Assembly (NCBI RefSeq): GCF_003020115.1
Contig: NZ_PYFX01000002.1
Span: 620,001-684,000 of the forward strand
Source of the DNA: Bradyrhizobium sp. MOS002
Lineage (GTDB): Bacteria; Pseudomonadota; Alphaproteobacteria; Rhizobiales; Xanthobacteraceae
Length of the DNA: 64,000 bases
Direction: 5' to 3'
Shown here: positions 1 through 8,536 of the stretch, piece by piece
How positions within the stretch are numbered: the first letter of the stretch is position 1
Layout of the letters: every line of letters starts with the position of its first letter
Notes under the pieces: model-generated
Seen by the model: only the letters and a program-made list of their open reading frames with translations
What the model was told of the DNA's origin: nothing
Databases searched by the model: none
Position numbers and translations under genes: made by a program

Positions 1-224
1 CGCTCAAATGGAACCTAAGGGAAACGCCTGGCCGACACGGTCGAATATGGATTTTACTGTCGCGCCACATTGCGAGAGCAGTGAGGCCGCTTCGTGAAAT
101 GATGCGGACCGCATCGCACAACAACTGGCGCAATATTAGGCTGTGAACTCCGGGACAGAATCGTTATTTATTTCGTCATAAATTCTAAAAACTGGGGCGG
201 GCGGACTTGGAAGGGGAGCGACCG

Positions 225-317
225 ATGGCGACGGCGCTGCAGATCAACTTTGCACTTTGGGGTATGCTCATCTGCGCGAGCATGGAATTGACCCAGCTGA
301 TCCAGAGTTATTACTAG
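225..317 (+). CDS. Possible 30-residue hydrophobic peptide
   Basis: A short open frame begins with ATG 7 bases after a strong Shine-Dalgarno sequence (AAGGGGAG at 211-218) and ends at TAG. The peptide has a hydrophobic centre (residues about 9-19, including Trp, Met, Leu, Ile, Cys) followed by a polar end, so it could be a single-span membrane peptide. I do not recognise the family. The ribosome binding site and clean start are the main support. The 224 bases before it contain no other gene that I can see. It may be a chance frame. Confidence 0.35.
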   Translation: MATALQINFALWGMLICASMELTQLIQSYY

Positions 318-478
318 ACCTCACGACGCATGTGACCGGCGCAATTTTGCCGGCGCGTCTGTTTGCTGGTTCACGAGCAACGCGATGAGCGTGAAGCTGA
401 CGCTCGCGATCACGATCTTCGAGACGAAGACGTTGCGCGGCCCTACCGTGCGTGCGGGCGCTTGCGTCCGCCTGGTCA

Positions 479-916
479 TCACCGGCAGCGTGGATAGATC
501 GCGGCGAGGTCGCGCCCCTTCAACAAGAGTAGTCGTGACGAGAGGCCGCCGCGGCGGCTGATCCAGTCGCGCACCGGACCGGGATAGGCTTCCAGCACCG
601 CTTCGGAGGCCTCCGGCTCGGCATAGACCCGCCCACGCCGGTCGATCGAGCGCGCCGCATGGAAGCCGAGCACGGCGCGCTTGGTGACGCAGATGCGCTC
701 GCCCGGCACGATGCTCAGCACCAACGTGCAGGCGGACAGGCAGGGGCCGTCGATCACCACGCGCTCGCCGCTCGCGCGCACCTTCTCGAACAAATCGAGG
801 AACGGCCCGACCTGTCCACCGGGCGACTGGATGATACGGATTTCGGCCAAGGCAGGCGTGGCGGCGAGCAGCGCGGATGCGAGCATCAAGGCCCTGAGGA
901 AGGTGACGCGTCGCAT
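479..916 (-). CDS. Periplasmic ClpP-like protein (COG3904 type)
   Basis: A 145-residue protein with an N-terminal signal peptide: MRRVTFLRALML, a hydrophobic core, then cleavage near ALA-E at about residue 28. The mature part follows the crotonase/ClpP-like pattern of small predicted periplasmic proteins. It has a GGQVGPF turn, then a GPCLSACTLVL segment whose Ser-Ala-Cys occupies the position of the ClpP nucleophile, then ICVTKRAVLGFHAA. The annotated start gives the signal peptide, and longer frames only add arginine-rich out-of-family sequence. It lies 82 bases downstream of the SDR gene on the same strand. Proteolytic activity has not been shown for such proteins, so a substrate is not proposed. 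Confidence 0.7.
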   Translation of the reverse strand: MRRVTFLRALMLASALLAATPALAEIRIIQSPGGQVGPFLDLFEKVRASGERVVIDGPCLSACTLVLSIVPGERICVTKRAVLGFHAARSIDRRGRVYAEPEASEAVLEAYPGPVRDWISRRGGLSSRLLLLKGRDLAAIYPRCR

Positions 917-998
917 GAAGCCTCCGCGAATTCGAGTCCGTAGGATAGGCCAATGAGAAGAGGTGGGTGACGCTTCGCAAATCCAACCTACGCCGTGT

Positions 999-1787
999 CT
1001 ATCCGTTCCGCCGTTCGCCGCGCAACGTCGGCAGGCCGATGCCCGCCGCATCGAAGCCGCCATCGACGGCCAAAATTTGACCGGTGATGTAGCTCGATCG
1101 TTCCGAGCACAGGAAGTAGATGGCTTCGGCGAGTTCCTCTTCCAGGCCGTAGCGGTTGAGCGGGATGGCGTCGTGATAGTCGGCGCGGATCTCCCTGGTA
1201 TGCACCTGCTTCGCCATCGCGGTGTCGACCGGCCCCGGCGCGACCGCGTTGACGCGGATGTTGAGGGACGCGAGCTCGACCGCGAGCTGCTTGGTAAGGT
1301 GCGCGAGGCCCGCCTTGCTGGTCCCGTAGGCCGAGCGCAGCGTCGAGGCGCGCACCGCCGAGATCGAGGTAATGTTGACGATGGCGCCGCCATTGCCGTC
1401 GCGCATCAGCGGCACCGCCGCCTTGGTGCAGAGGAACGGGCCGGTGAGGTTGACCTCGAGCACGCGCCGCCAATCGGTCTCCGACGTCTCCATCAGCGGC
1501 GCGAACACGGCAATGCCGGCATTATTGACGAGCGCGTCGAGCCGGCCAAACCGCCGTTCGACCGTCGTGATCGCGGCGGCAACCGCGGCTGCGTCCGAGA
1601 CGTCGCAGGTCAGCGCCAGCGTGGCCTCGTCCCGGCCGATCTCGGCCACCGCGCAGCCGAGCAGCTCGCCCTCGATGTCGAGCAACGCCACCCGCCAGCC
1701 CTCGGTCAAAAACTTCTTCGCGGTCGCAAGCCCGATGCCGCGCGCGGCTCCGGTGACGAGGGCGATTTTCTGCGGGGAGGGGACCAT
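999..1787 (-). CDS. SDR family NAD(P)-dependent oxidoreductase
   Basis: This 262-residue protein is a classical short-chain dehydrogenase/reductase. It has the cofactor-binding TGAARGIG motif at residues 13-20, NNAG near residue 88, an ITSIS strand carrying the catalytic Ser, and the YGTSK catalytic Tyr/Lys pair about 14 residues later. AVAPGPVDT near residue 185 is the family's usual PG loop. The end (GQILAVDGG) matches the common FabG-like C-terminus. Substrate cannot be told from sequence. The next gene on the strand encodes a periplasmic protein, and there is no obvious pathway partner. Confidence 0.9.
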   Translation of the reverse strand: MVPSPQKIALVTGAARGIGLATAKKFLTEGWRVALLDIEGELLGCAVAEIGRDEATLALTCDVSDAAAVAAAITTVERRFGRLDALVNNAGIAVFAPLMETSETDWRRVLEVNLTGPFLCTKAAVPLMRDGNGGAIVNITSISAVRASTLRSAYGTSKAGLAHLTKQLAVELASLNIRVNAVAPGPVDTAMAKQVHTREIRADYHDAIPLNRYGLEEELAEAIYFLCSERSSYITGQILAVDGGFDAAGIGLPTLRGERRNG

Positions 1788-1978
1788 GGCTTATCCGTGG
1801 TTCGGGAATTGAGGCGCTCTCCCTACCATGAAAGCCGCGAGGAGACGCGACAAACTATCGCGCCCTTGGCTCTTCGAGCGGCCGCCCTTCCGTGATTTGA
1901 TGCACCACTATCTATGGTCGAATTTGTTCACCGCACAATTTCTATTTATTTTCGAAATCCATTGCATGGAGCCGCATC

Positions 1979-3577
1979 ATGAAGCTGATAGTATCGGCGG
2001 GCCGGTGGAGTTGCCGCTGCGGAAATGGCCACGGGAGGTTTGCCTGCAGGGTGCCGCCCTCTCCGGACGTCATGGCGACGCTGTACATGGAGTACAAGCG
2101 GTCTGCCGAATACAAGACGATGTCCTTCGCGGAATATCTTGCCAAGATCAAATTCGTTGACCCGTCTGTCGACCTGGTTGGAATGGACGACGAAGCCCAG
2201 TTCGTGCCGTCACCGGGTGGTCCGCTGAAGCTTGATATTCCCAAGCACCAGGTCCAGGGCGAGGTGAAGGTCAAGGCGTTGCTGGTCGATTTCGAGGATC
2301 GCCCGGGAACTTTGGAGAAATCGCATTACGAAGATCTGCTATTCTCCAAGGGAACATACCCCACGGGCAGCATGCGCGACTTCTACAAGGAAGCGAGCCA
2401 CGGCAAGGTCGACGTCACGGGCTCCGTTCACGGCTGGCTGCGTATGCCGCAACCATACTCCTACTACACCAACGGTGAATCGGGGATGCAGGAGGGCAGC
2501 TATCCCCGCAACGCGCAGCGCTTGGCCGAAGACGCGGTCAAGGTCGCGCTCGCCACTGGCGTGAAATTCGATTCATCGCTCGACAAGTTCAACCGCGGTA
2601 TCATTACCGCGCTTTTTATCATTCATTCGGGTCGCGGCGCCGAGGAGATGCAGAGCGTCGCGCTCCAGGGCAAGCACATCTGGTCGCACAAATGGAATCT
2701 CAAGAATCCGATCGAGGTGGCGCAGGATTTATCCGCCACGATCTATTTGACGGTCCCCAACGATTGCAAGGTCGGGGTCTGCGCGCACGAGCTTGGGCAC
2801 CTCGCCTTCGAATGGCAGGACTTCTACGATCCGAACTACAATGACGACGGAACCTATTGGGACGGGACCGGCATGTGGGATCTGATGGCGAGCGGATCCT
2901 ATAACGGCAATGGGGCGCGTCCGGCGCATCCAGCGCCCCTGCATAAGTTGCAGCACGGATGGGTCAAGGCGTCGACCATTACTGCTTCGGCGAAGCTGAC
3001 GATGAAGCCCTACACGGCGACAAGCGGAGAGATCGTCAAGGTCAAGAGCCCGAAGTTTCGGGACGAGCAATATCTGCTGCTCGAAAACAGGAAGAAGGTC
3101 GGCTTCGATTTTGACCTCCCCGGCGAAGGTCTGCTGGTCTGGAAGGTCGACGAGCGCAAGAAGATGAACAACAAGGATAAAGCCGGCCTTGTGCTCGTGC
3201 AGGCAGACGGCAGCAACGACCTCAACAATCCGAATGATGGAAATCAGGGTGATGCCGGCGATCCCTTTCCCGGTTCGGAGAACCACTTCGAGCTTTCCGA
3301 CCTGGGCCTCGCCTCCACGTCTTTTCCCGGAACGCAATCCGGGATCAGTCTCAAGAACATCAAGTTGAACGATGACGGCGTGATCACGCTCGACATCAGC
3401 TTTGCCGGCGCTTCCAGCACGAAGAAGAAGCGTGTGAAGAAGACAAAGAAGTCAAAGAAGGCGAAGAAGTCAAAGAGCAAGCAGCCGAAGAAGTCCGGGG
3501 GAGTGAAGCCGGCAAGCGTGAGGGCAACCGCAAAGAAGGCGCGCGCCGGGAAAGCACGACGCGCACCAAAGCGGTAG
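1979..3577 (+). CDS. M6-family metalloprotease with lysine-rich C-terminal tail
   Basis: A 532-residue protein similar to the immune-inhibitor-A/M6 zinc metalloproteases. A zinc motif HELGH lies at about residues 270-274, preceded by CKVGVCA and followed by the Met-turn-like GMWDLMASGSYNG. Such enzymes are normally secreted, but I see no clear signal peptide. The N-terminus instead carries CRVPPSPDVM, which I associate with this rhizobial subgroup. The start has GGAG at 1968-1971. The last 70 residues are extremely rich in Lys/Ser/Ala/Arg (KKKRVKKTKKSKKAKKSK and similar), unlike the protease domain. The tail could bind nucleic acid or polyanions, but this is inference. The gene is single, with no neighbour in the same pathway. 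Confidence 0.8.
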   Translation: MKLIVSAGRWSCRCGNGHGRFACRVPPSPDVMATLYMEYKRSAEYKTMSFAEYLAKIKFVDPSVDLVGMDDEAQFVPSPGGPLKLDIPKHQVQGEVKVKALLVDFEDRPGTLEKSHYEDLLFSKGTYPTGSMRDFYKEASHGKVDVTGSVHGWLRMPQPYSYYTNGESGMQEGSYPRNAQRLAEDAVKVALATGVKFDSSLDKFNRGIITALFIIHSGRGAEEMQSVALQGKHIWSHKWNLKNPIEVAQDLSATIYLTVPNDCKVGVCAHELGHLAFEWQDFYDPNYNDDGTYWDGTGMWDLMASGSYNGNGARPAHPAPLHKLQHGWVKASTITASAKLTMKPYTATSGEIVKVKSPKFRDEQYLLLENRKKVGFDFDLPGEGLLVWKVDERKKMNNKDKAGLVLVQADGSNDLNNPNDGNQGDAGDPFPGSENHFELSDLGLASTSFPGTQSGISLKNIKLNDDGVITLDISFAGASSTKKKRVKKTKKSKKAKKSKSKQPKKSGGVKPASVRATAKKARAGKARRAPKR

Positions 3578-3626
3578 GAGGGCGAGCCTCGGGGATGACG
3601 GAGATCGAGAAAGAGATGGACGGCGC

Positions 3627-5291
3627 CTAAGCCAGCTCCGCCGTGGCCCGCTGCATGTTGGCCGACATGTCGGCCGTCACGATGCTCTGTTCCTCGACCG
3701 CGGCGGCGGTGGAGGCGATGAATTCGTTGACGCCGGCGATCGCGACCTTGATTGCGGTCAGCGAGCTTGCAACGTCGCCGGAGATGGTGTTCAGCGCGTC
3801 GATTTCGGAGGTGATGGTGTCGGTCGCCTGCTTGGCCTGGTTGGCGAGGCTCTTTACCTCGGAGGCGACCACGGCGAAGCCGCGGCCGGCTTCGCCCGCG
3901 CGCGCCGATTCGATCGTGGCGTTGAGCGCGAGCAGGTTGATCTGGCCGGTGATGCCCGAGATCATCTCGACGATGCCGCTCATCGCCTGCGCCGCCGCGT
4001 TCAGCCGCTGCGCCTGGCCGTCGGCGGCCTCGACGCGGGTGGTCGCGACCTTCGAATTCTCGCGCGACTTCGCCATGGTCGCGGAGATCTCGCGAATCGA
4101 GGCGCTCATCTCTTCGCTGCCGGCCGCGACCGCTTCGATCAGACCGCGCGCGTTGTCGGCCTTCTTGCGGCCGATCGCCTGCGCGGTGATGTCGGTGGCA
4201 TATTTCACCACCTTGTAGGGTTTTCCGTTGAGGTCGAGGATCGGGTTGTAGGACGCCTGGATCCAGATTTCGCGGCCGCCCTTGGCGATCCGCTTGTATT
4301 CGGCGGCCTGGTATTCACCGCGGTTGAGCGTCTCCCAGAACTGGCGGTAGGCCGCCGAATTCTTCTCGTTCGGCTCGACGAACATGGAGTGGTGCTGTCC
4401 CGTGATCTCCGCCAGCGAATATCCCATCGCCTTCAAGAAGTTCTCGTTGGCGGTGCGGATGGTGCCGTCCATATTGAACTCGATCACCGCCTGCGATTTC
4501 TGGATCGCGGCGAGCTGTCCGTCATTGTCGGCCGCCTTCATCTTCTGCGCGGTGACGTCGGTTGCGAACTTCACCACCTTGAACGGCTTGCCGGTCTCGT
4601 CGAGGATCGGGTTGTAGGTCGCGAGAATCCAGATTTCGCGTCCGCCCTTGCCGATTCGCTTGTATTCGGCGGCTTCGAACTGGCCGCGATTCAGCCGCGC
4701 CCAGAAGTCGGCATAGGCCGCGCTCGCACGATCTTCGGGCGTCACGAACATGCTGTGGTGCTTGCCCTGGATCTCGTCCAGCGCGTAGCCCACCGCGCCC
4801 AGGAAATTTTCGTTGGCGGTGACGATGGTGCCGTCCATGTTGAATTCAATCACGGCCTGAGCCCGGCTGATCGCGGCGATCTTGCCCGCATCCTCCATGG
4901 TCTTGACCTTGTATGCCGTGATGTCGGTGGCGAACTTGATGAAGCTGACCACCTTGCCGTTCTCGTCGCGCAGCGGCGCGTAGGAGGCGTGGACCCAGAC
5001 TTCCTTGCCGTCCTTGCCGAAGCGCTTGTATTGCGTGGTCTGGAACTCGCCGCGGTTCAGGCTGGCCCAGAAGTCGCGGTAACGGGCGCTCTCGCGTTCA
5101 GTCGGGCTGACGAAGATGCTGTGATGCTTGCCCTTGATCTCCGAGAGCGCATATCCGCTCATCTTGAGGAGATTTTCGTTGGCATCGAGAATGGTGCCGT
5201 CGAGGCCGAATTCGATCACGGCCTGGGACCGGTCGAGCGCCTCGACCTCCGCGACCGCGTGCCTGACTTTCTTGCTCTGAAAATTGAACAC
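3627..5291 (-). CDS. Soluble methyl-accepting chemotaxis protein with three tandem PAS domains
   Basis: The 554-residue protein has three PAS/PAC units of about 122 residues in tandem (about 16-130, 138-252, 260-374). Each repeats QAVIEF-DGTI--ANENFL and a KHHS/QHHS-MFV signature. A chemoreceptor signalling domain follows from about 385. It carries the hairpin-tip sequence [16 protein letters not shown]. No membrane segment is visible, so the receptor is likely cytoplasmic and senses an internal cue, as Aer-2-like or McpB-type soluble receptors do. A GTG start at 5291 is preferred over upstream ATGs because of GGAG five bases ahead and because MFNFQSKK is the sensible N-terminus. No che genes are nearby, and there is no C-terminal NWETF-type pentapeptide. 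Confidence 0.88.
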   Translation of the reverse strand: MFNFQSKKVRHAVAEVEALDRSQAVIEFGLDGTILDANENLLKMSGYALSEIKGKHHSIFVSPTERESARYRDFWASLNRGEFQTTQYKRFGKDGKEVWVHASYAPLRDENGKVVSFIKFATDITAYKVKTMEDAGKIAAISRAQAVIEFNMDGTIVTANENFLGAVGYALDEIQGKHHSMFVTPEDRASAAYADFWARLNRGQFEAAEYKRIGKGGREIWILATYNPILDETGKPFKVVKFATDVTAQKMKAADNDGQLAAIQKSQAVIEFNMDGTIRTANENFLKAMGYSLAEITGQHHSMFVEPNEKNSAAYRQFWETLNRGEYQAAEYKRIAKGGREIWIQASYNPILDLNGKPYKVVKYATDITAQAIGRKKADNARGLIEAVAAGSEEMSASIREISATMAKSRENSKVATTRVEAADGQAQRLNAAAQAMSGIVEMISGITGQINLLALNATIESARAGEAGRGFAVVASEVKSLANQAKQATDTITSEIDALNTISGDVASSLTAIKVAIAGVNEFIASTAAAVEEQSIVTADMSANMQRATAELA

Positions 5292-5608
5292 GTAAGCTCC
5301 GCCTATTGCTGAGGGGCGAATCAGCCGAATTGTCATATCGTTTCGCTCAAGCCAAAAAGTTGCATGGTCTTCTTGAGCAACGGTAAATCCCTGCACGGGG
5401 TTGCACTCGTTCCGCCATTTCGACTCCGCGCGCCATGTTGCTCAAATTGCGTGCATTCTCGATCTATATGCACGGCGGAGTTCATAGAATGGGCCGTATT
5501 TGTACGGGCCGCCGCGTGCATTATTTTTCGCGTGGTTGCAACCGCGCCCGGTGTCGGCGGGGCCGTGCGTCAGTCGTCTTCAAGACGATGCTGACCACGG
5601 GACGTTCC
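5292..5608. other. Divergent intergenic region with an inverted repeat
   Basis: These 317 bases separate the chemoreceptor start (minus) from the SnoaL-like start (plus). I find no gene here. A 7-base inverted repeat, GCTCAAG at 5345-5351 and CTTGAGC at 5372-5378 with a 20-base spacer, lies 54-87 bases upstream of the chemoreceptor start. It could be an operator or promoter-proximal hairpin. Nothing else is supported. Confidence 0.3.
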
Positions 5609-5971
5609 ATGACTGACCGCGAACACCTGATTCGAGACCTCTTCGCCGCCTATCTCGGCAACGACCGGCAACGGGTCGCCGACGCATTGGCCGATGATTT
5701 TCGCTTCACCAGCCCGTTCGACGACGACCTCGACAAGGCGGCCTATTTCGAGCGTTGCTGGAAGGACACCGGCTGGATCGCACGGCACGACATCGAGCGG
5801 ATTTTCGTCCAAGGCGACGAGGCCTTCGTCACCTACCTCTGCCTGGCGACAGACGGCAGGAGCTTTCGCAACACCGAGTTCTTCACCTTCGCCGGCGGCA
5901 AGGTTCGCCGCATCGAGGTCTATTTCGGCGCTGCCCGGCAGGATGGGCGTTTCCTGCCGCAGCCGCGCTGA
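5609..5971 (+). CDS. Nuclear transport factor 2 / SnoaL-like protein
   Basis: The 120-residue protein has the layout of SnoaL-like NTF2-fold proteins. It starts with a helix (EHLIRDLFAAYLGNDRQRVADALADDFRFTSP would be its first third, with the ADDF(R/T)F(T)SP turn). A central DKAAYFERCW helix follows, then alternating strands ending in RRIEVYFG. Such proteins are usually small-molecule isomerases or binding proteins, and the ligand cannot be assigned. ATG at 5609 is chosen because MTDREHL is the natural domain edge. An upstream ATG at 5588 has no ribosome binding site. It precedes two YCII-like genes on the same strand. Confidence 0.75.
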   Translation: MTDREHLIRDLFAAYLGNDRQRVADALADDFRFTSPFDDDLDKAAYFERCWKDTGWIARHDIERIFVQGDEAFVTYLCLATDGRSFRNTEFFTFAGGKVRRIEVYFGAARQDGRFLPQPR

Positions 5972-6132
5972 CGCCAGCCAAGAATTTCCAGAATAATTTT
6001 CGTCACCTGTCGGTTCCGTCAGGGTTCCTTCGTCTTGGAGGTGAGGGCGGGCGGCCCGGCCGTCGCTCCCCGTCCTTCCGGAGTGGCGCCTCGCCGCGCA
6101 ACCCGAACGACAGAAGCACGCAAGGAATGCTC

Positions 6133-6537
6133 ATGCGATTCATGATGCTGATGATCCCGCTCGGCTACGATACCGCGCCGCCCGACGTTCAGCTCGATCC
6201 CGAGCGGGTCGCGGCGATGATGCGCTACAACGAAGCGCTGAAGGACGCCGGCGTGCTGATCACGCTCGATGGACTGCATCCGCCGTCGATGGGCGCGCGC
6301 GTCTCATTTGCGGCCGGCGAGGCTGTCGTGATCGATGGTCCCTTCGCCGAGGCCAAGGAAGTGCTCGGCGGGTACTGGATGATCGAGGTTGCCTCGCGCG
6401 CCGAGGCGATCGCCTGGGCCCGGCGATGTCCGGCCGCACCGAACGAAATCATCGAGATCCGTCAGGTGCAAGAGATCAGCGACTTTCCGCCTGACGTGCA
6501 GGAGGCCGCCGCCGGTTTCGGCGACCTAAAGATATAG
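6133..6537 (+). CDS. YCII-related (YciI-like) protein
   Basis: This 134-residue protein starts MRFMMLMIP and shows the dimeric ferredoxin-like YciI layout: RYNEALKDAGVLITLDGL, a strand-loop with VVIDGPFAEAKEVLGGYWMIEV, and a helix EAIAWARRCP. This DGPFAEAKE...GG.. pattern is typical of the YCII/DGPF group found beside sigma factors in many bacteria. AAGGA at 6122-6126 favours ATG 6133 over ATG 6127. The next gene encodes a second YCII-related protein 38 bases later, so the two are probably co-transcribed. Function is unknown. No ECF sigma factor is adjacent here, unlike many DGPF loci. Confidence 0.85.
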   Translation: MRFMMLMIPLGYDTAPPDVQLDPERVAAMMRYNEALKDAGVLITLDGLHPPSMGARVSFAAGEAVVIDGPFAEAKEVLGGYWMIEVASRAEAIAWARRCPAAPNEIIEIRQVQEISDFPPDVQEAAAGFGDLKI

Positions 6538-6575
6538 CCGCAGCTTCGTCTATCCATCACCAAGGGAGAGAACCG

Positions 6576-6938
6576 ATGAGCACCGACACCTATCTCGCCG
6601 TTTTCCTCGGCAGCAAGACCAGCTCCAAATGGGCCGCATGGAATGCGATGCCCGAGGCCGAGCGCAAGGCGAAGGAGCAGGAGGGCATGGCGGGTTGGAA
6701 AGGCTGGGTCGAAAAGCACCAGGGCGCGATTCAGGCCATGGGCGGCCCGCTCGGCAAGACCAAGAAGGTCGACGGCAAGGGCATCGCCGACATCACCAAC
6801 GAGATGGGCGCATTCACCGTCGTGCGCGCAGCGTCCCATGAGGCCGCGGCGAAGATGTTCGAGAACCACCCGCACTTCACGATCTTCCCCGGCGAACGCG
6901 TCGAGATCATGCCGGTGCTGCCGATCCCCGGCGGCTAG
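6576..6938 (+). CDS. YCII-related domain protein
   Basis: A 120-residue protein following the first YCII gene by 38 bases. A good ribosome binding site (AAGGGAGAG) precedes its ATG. The sequence begins with a YLAVFLG strand, has a long charged helix (MPEAERKAKEQEGMAGWKGW), and ends with a strand-helix-strand unit and PGERVEIMPVLPIPGG. The fold pattern matches the YciI-like dimeric alpha/beta barrel, but it is a different subgroup from its neighbour. It is probably soluble and cytoplasmic. The role is unknown. A TetR regulator gene starts 95 bases downstream on the same strand. Confidence 0.75.
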   Translation: MSTDTYLAVFLGSKTSSKWAAWNAMPEAERKAKEQEGMAGWKGWVEKHQGAIQAMGGPLGKTKKVDGKGIADITNEMGAFTVVRAASHEAAAKMFENHPHFTIFPGERVEIMPVLPIPGG

Positions 6939-7033
6939 CAGTTCGGCCGGCGCGCCGGACCGGGAAGAATACGGGCGATCGAACCCGTCGCGGCTAGTGA
7001 CCTTCATGCCCGGCTCATGTAAAGGTCGTTCAC

Positions 7034-7774
7034 ATGAGCTGGCGCAAGGAGACGCGCCGCGCCGAGCGCGGCTATCATCACGGCAATCTGAAGGAAGCCC
7101 TGTTGCAGGCCGCCCTAGGGCTGATTGCCGAGAAGGGCGCGGCCGGCTTCACCTTTGCCGATGCCGCGCGGATGGCCGGCGTCAGTGCGGCGGCACCGTA
7201 CCGGCATTTTCGCGACCGTGAAGAACTGCTGTCCTCGATCGCCCAGCGCGGCTTCGAGCAGTTCGAATCGCGCCTGACCGCGGCCTGGGACGACGGACGG
7301 CCTGACACCGTCACGGCGTTCGAGCGTGTCGGCAGGGCCTATCTCGCCTTCGCCCGCGAGGAGCCCGCGTTCTACAACGCGATGTTCGAATCGGGCGTGC
7401 CGGTGGATTCCAATCCGGCGCTCCAGGCTGCCAGCGAGCGTGCTTTCAACATCATTCGTGCCGCGGCGGAGCGGCTTGCCGCGCTGGCGCCGCCGGGCAC
7501 GCCGCGGCCGCCGGCGATGATGATGGCACTGCACATCTGGTCGATGGCGCATGGCGTGGCCTCGCTGTTCTCCCGCGGCGACGCCGCGCGTCGAAAGCTG
7601 CCGATGTCGCCGGACGAGCTGCTCGAAGCTGAGGTGCTGATCTATCTGCGCGGTCTCGGCTTCCCCACCGATCGCCGTCCCCCGGCGAAAAGCGCCGAGC
7701 CGCCGCCCGTGCCCCCGGAGGCATCCTCCGGTTCTGGCGTGCCGCCCGGTGGTCCCTGGGGCAAGCCGAAATAA
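7034..7774 (+). CDS. TetR/AcrR family transcriptional regulator
   Basis: A 246-residue regulator with an N-terminal helix-turn-helix (about residues 15-62: GYHHGNLKEALLQAALGLIAEKG would open it, with TFADAARMAGVSAAAPYRHFRDREELL as the binding helices). The C-terminal ligand domain contains FAREEPAFYNAMFESG and a WSMAHGVASLF segment, as in the WHG-type TetR subgroup. A proline-rich tail of about 25 residues follows. A near-perfect palindrome lies 68 bases after its stop codon, immediately before a membrane-protein gene, and is a reasonable candidate operator. The ligand is not predictable. Confidence 0.88.
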   Translation: MSWRKETRRAERGYHHGNLKEALLQAALGLIAEKGAAGFTFADAARMAGVSAAAPYRHFRDREELLSSIAQRGFEQFESRLTAAWDDGRPDTVTAFERVGRAYLAFAREEPAFYNAMFESGVPVDSNPALQAASERAFNIIRAAAERLAALAPPGTPRPPAMMMALHIWSMAHGVASLFSRGDAARRKLPMSPDELLEAEVLIYLRGLGFPTDRRPPAKSAEPPPVPPEASSGSGVPPGGPWGKPK

Positions 7775-7814
7775 AGTTACCCAAATAATTCCCCCGCCCT
7801 GTCAGGCGGTCGGC

Positions 7815-7860
7815 TTGACAAAATCGCGGGATGATCTACCTATGTAAATGTTATTTACAT
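7815..7860 (+). promoter_or_regulatory. Candidate promoter and TetR-type operator
   Basis: TTGACA at 7815-7820 resembles a -35 element. Seventeen bases later comes the edge of a palindrome: ATGTAAAT at 7842-7849 and its exact complement ATTTACAT at 7853-7860, around a GTT centre. The placement over or just after a -10 region, 35 bases before the DUF2852 start and 68 bases after a TetR gene, fits repression of the downstream gene by that regulator. This link is inference. Confidence 0.5.
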
Positions 7861-7894
7861 TCACAACGGCGCTGATGCCGTCATGGAGAGGGAA

Positions 7895-8380
7895 ATGGCC
7901 TACACCGCTGATGTCAATCGATGGCGCGGCCCTTCGGACCAACACTACGAGCGCCCCCATATGCTCAATACGCCCTGGCATCCCGGCTGGATCGCCGTGA
8001 CCATCCTCGGTTTCATCTTCTGGTGGCCGATCGGACTTGCCCTTCTCTTTTTCACACTCGGGAGCAGAAGAATGTCGTGCTGGAGCAACCAGGATCGCTG
8101 GCAGAACAAGATGGAGCGGATGCAGTACAAGATGGACCGTATGCGCGGCCGCATGGAGCGCAGCGGTTTCGGCTTTGGCTTCGGCCCGCCCTCGAGCGGC
8201 AACCGCGCCTTTGACGAGTACCGCACCGAGACACTGCAGCGGCTCGAGGAGGAGCAGGTCGAGTTCAAGAACTTCCTCGACCGTCTGCGTCACGCCAAGG
8301 ACAAGGAAGAGTTCGACCAGTTCATGGCGCAACACAAGACGCGCCCGACCCCGCCGCCGACCGACCAGCAGCAAGGTTGA
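7895..8380 (+). CDS. DUF2852 membrane protein
   Basis: The 161-residue protein has one clear hydrophobic segment (about residues 31-52, WIAVTILGFIFWWPIGLALL) followed by a long, charged, Met/Arg/Gln-rich helical region (NKMERMQYKMDRMRGRMERS). A glycine/phenylalanine turn comes next, then a second acidic helix (LQRLEEEQVEFKNFLDRL) and a short Pro/Gln tail. This is the layout of DUF2852 proteins of alphaproteobacteria. ATG 7895 is chosen over 7883 because GGAG lies five bases upstream. A strong hairpin terminator follows. Function is unknown. The upstream palindrome suggests regulation by the preceding TetR. Confidence 0.8.
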   Translation: MAYTADVNRWRGPSDQHYERPHMLNTPWHPGWIAVTILGFIFWWPIGLALLFFTLGSRRMSCWSNQDRWQNKMERMQYKMDRMRGRMERSGFGFGFGPPSSGNRAFDEYRTETLQRLEEEQVEFKNFLDRLRHAKDKEEFDQFMAQHKTRPTPPPTDQQQG

Positions 8381-8449
8381 GGTTGATCTCGGGATTGACG
8401 CCTCTCAAAGCCGTCAGGCGCATGCCCCCAAAGTCCTGATGGCCCCGAG

Positions 8450-8488
8450 CCGCCCGCCTGCGCAACCCGCAGGCGGGCGGTTTGGTTT
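8450..8488 (+). terminator. Intrinsic terminator after DUF2852
   Basis: A perfect 13-bp stem (8450-8462 with 8468-8480) with a five-base CAACC loop is followed by TTTGGTTT. It lies between the convergent DUF2852 and desaturase genes. The T-rich flank is only on the plus-strand side. Confidence 0.75.
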
Positions 8489-8536
8489 CGGGAATGCGCG
8501 GCAGGCTGCCGCGACCGTCTGGATTGGATTGGTTGG

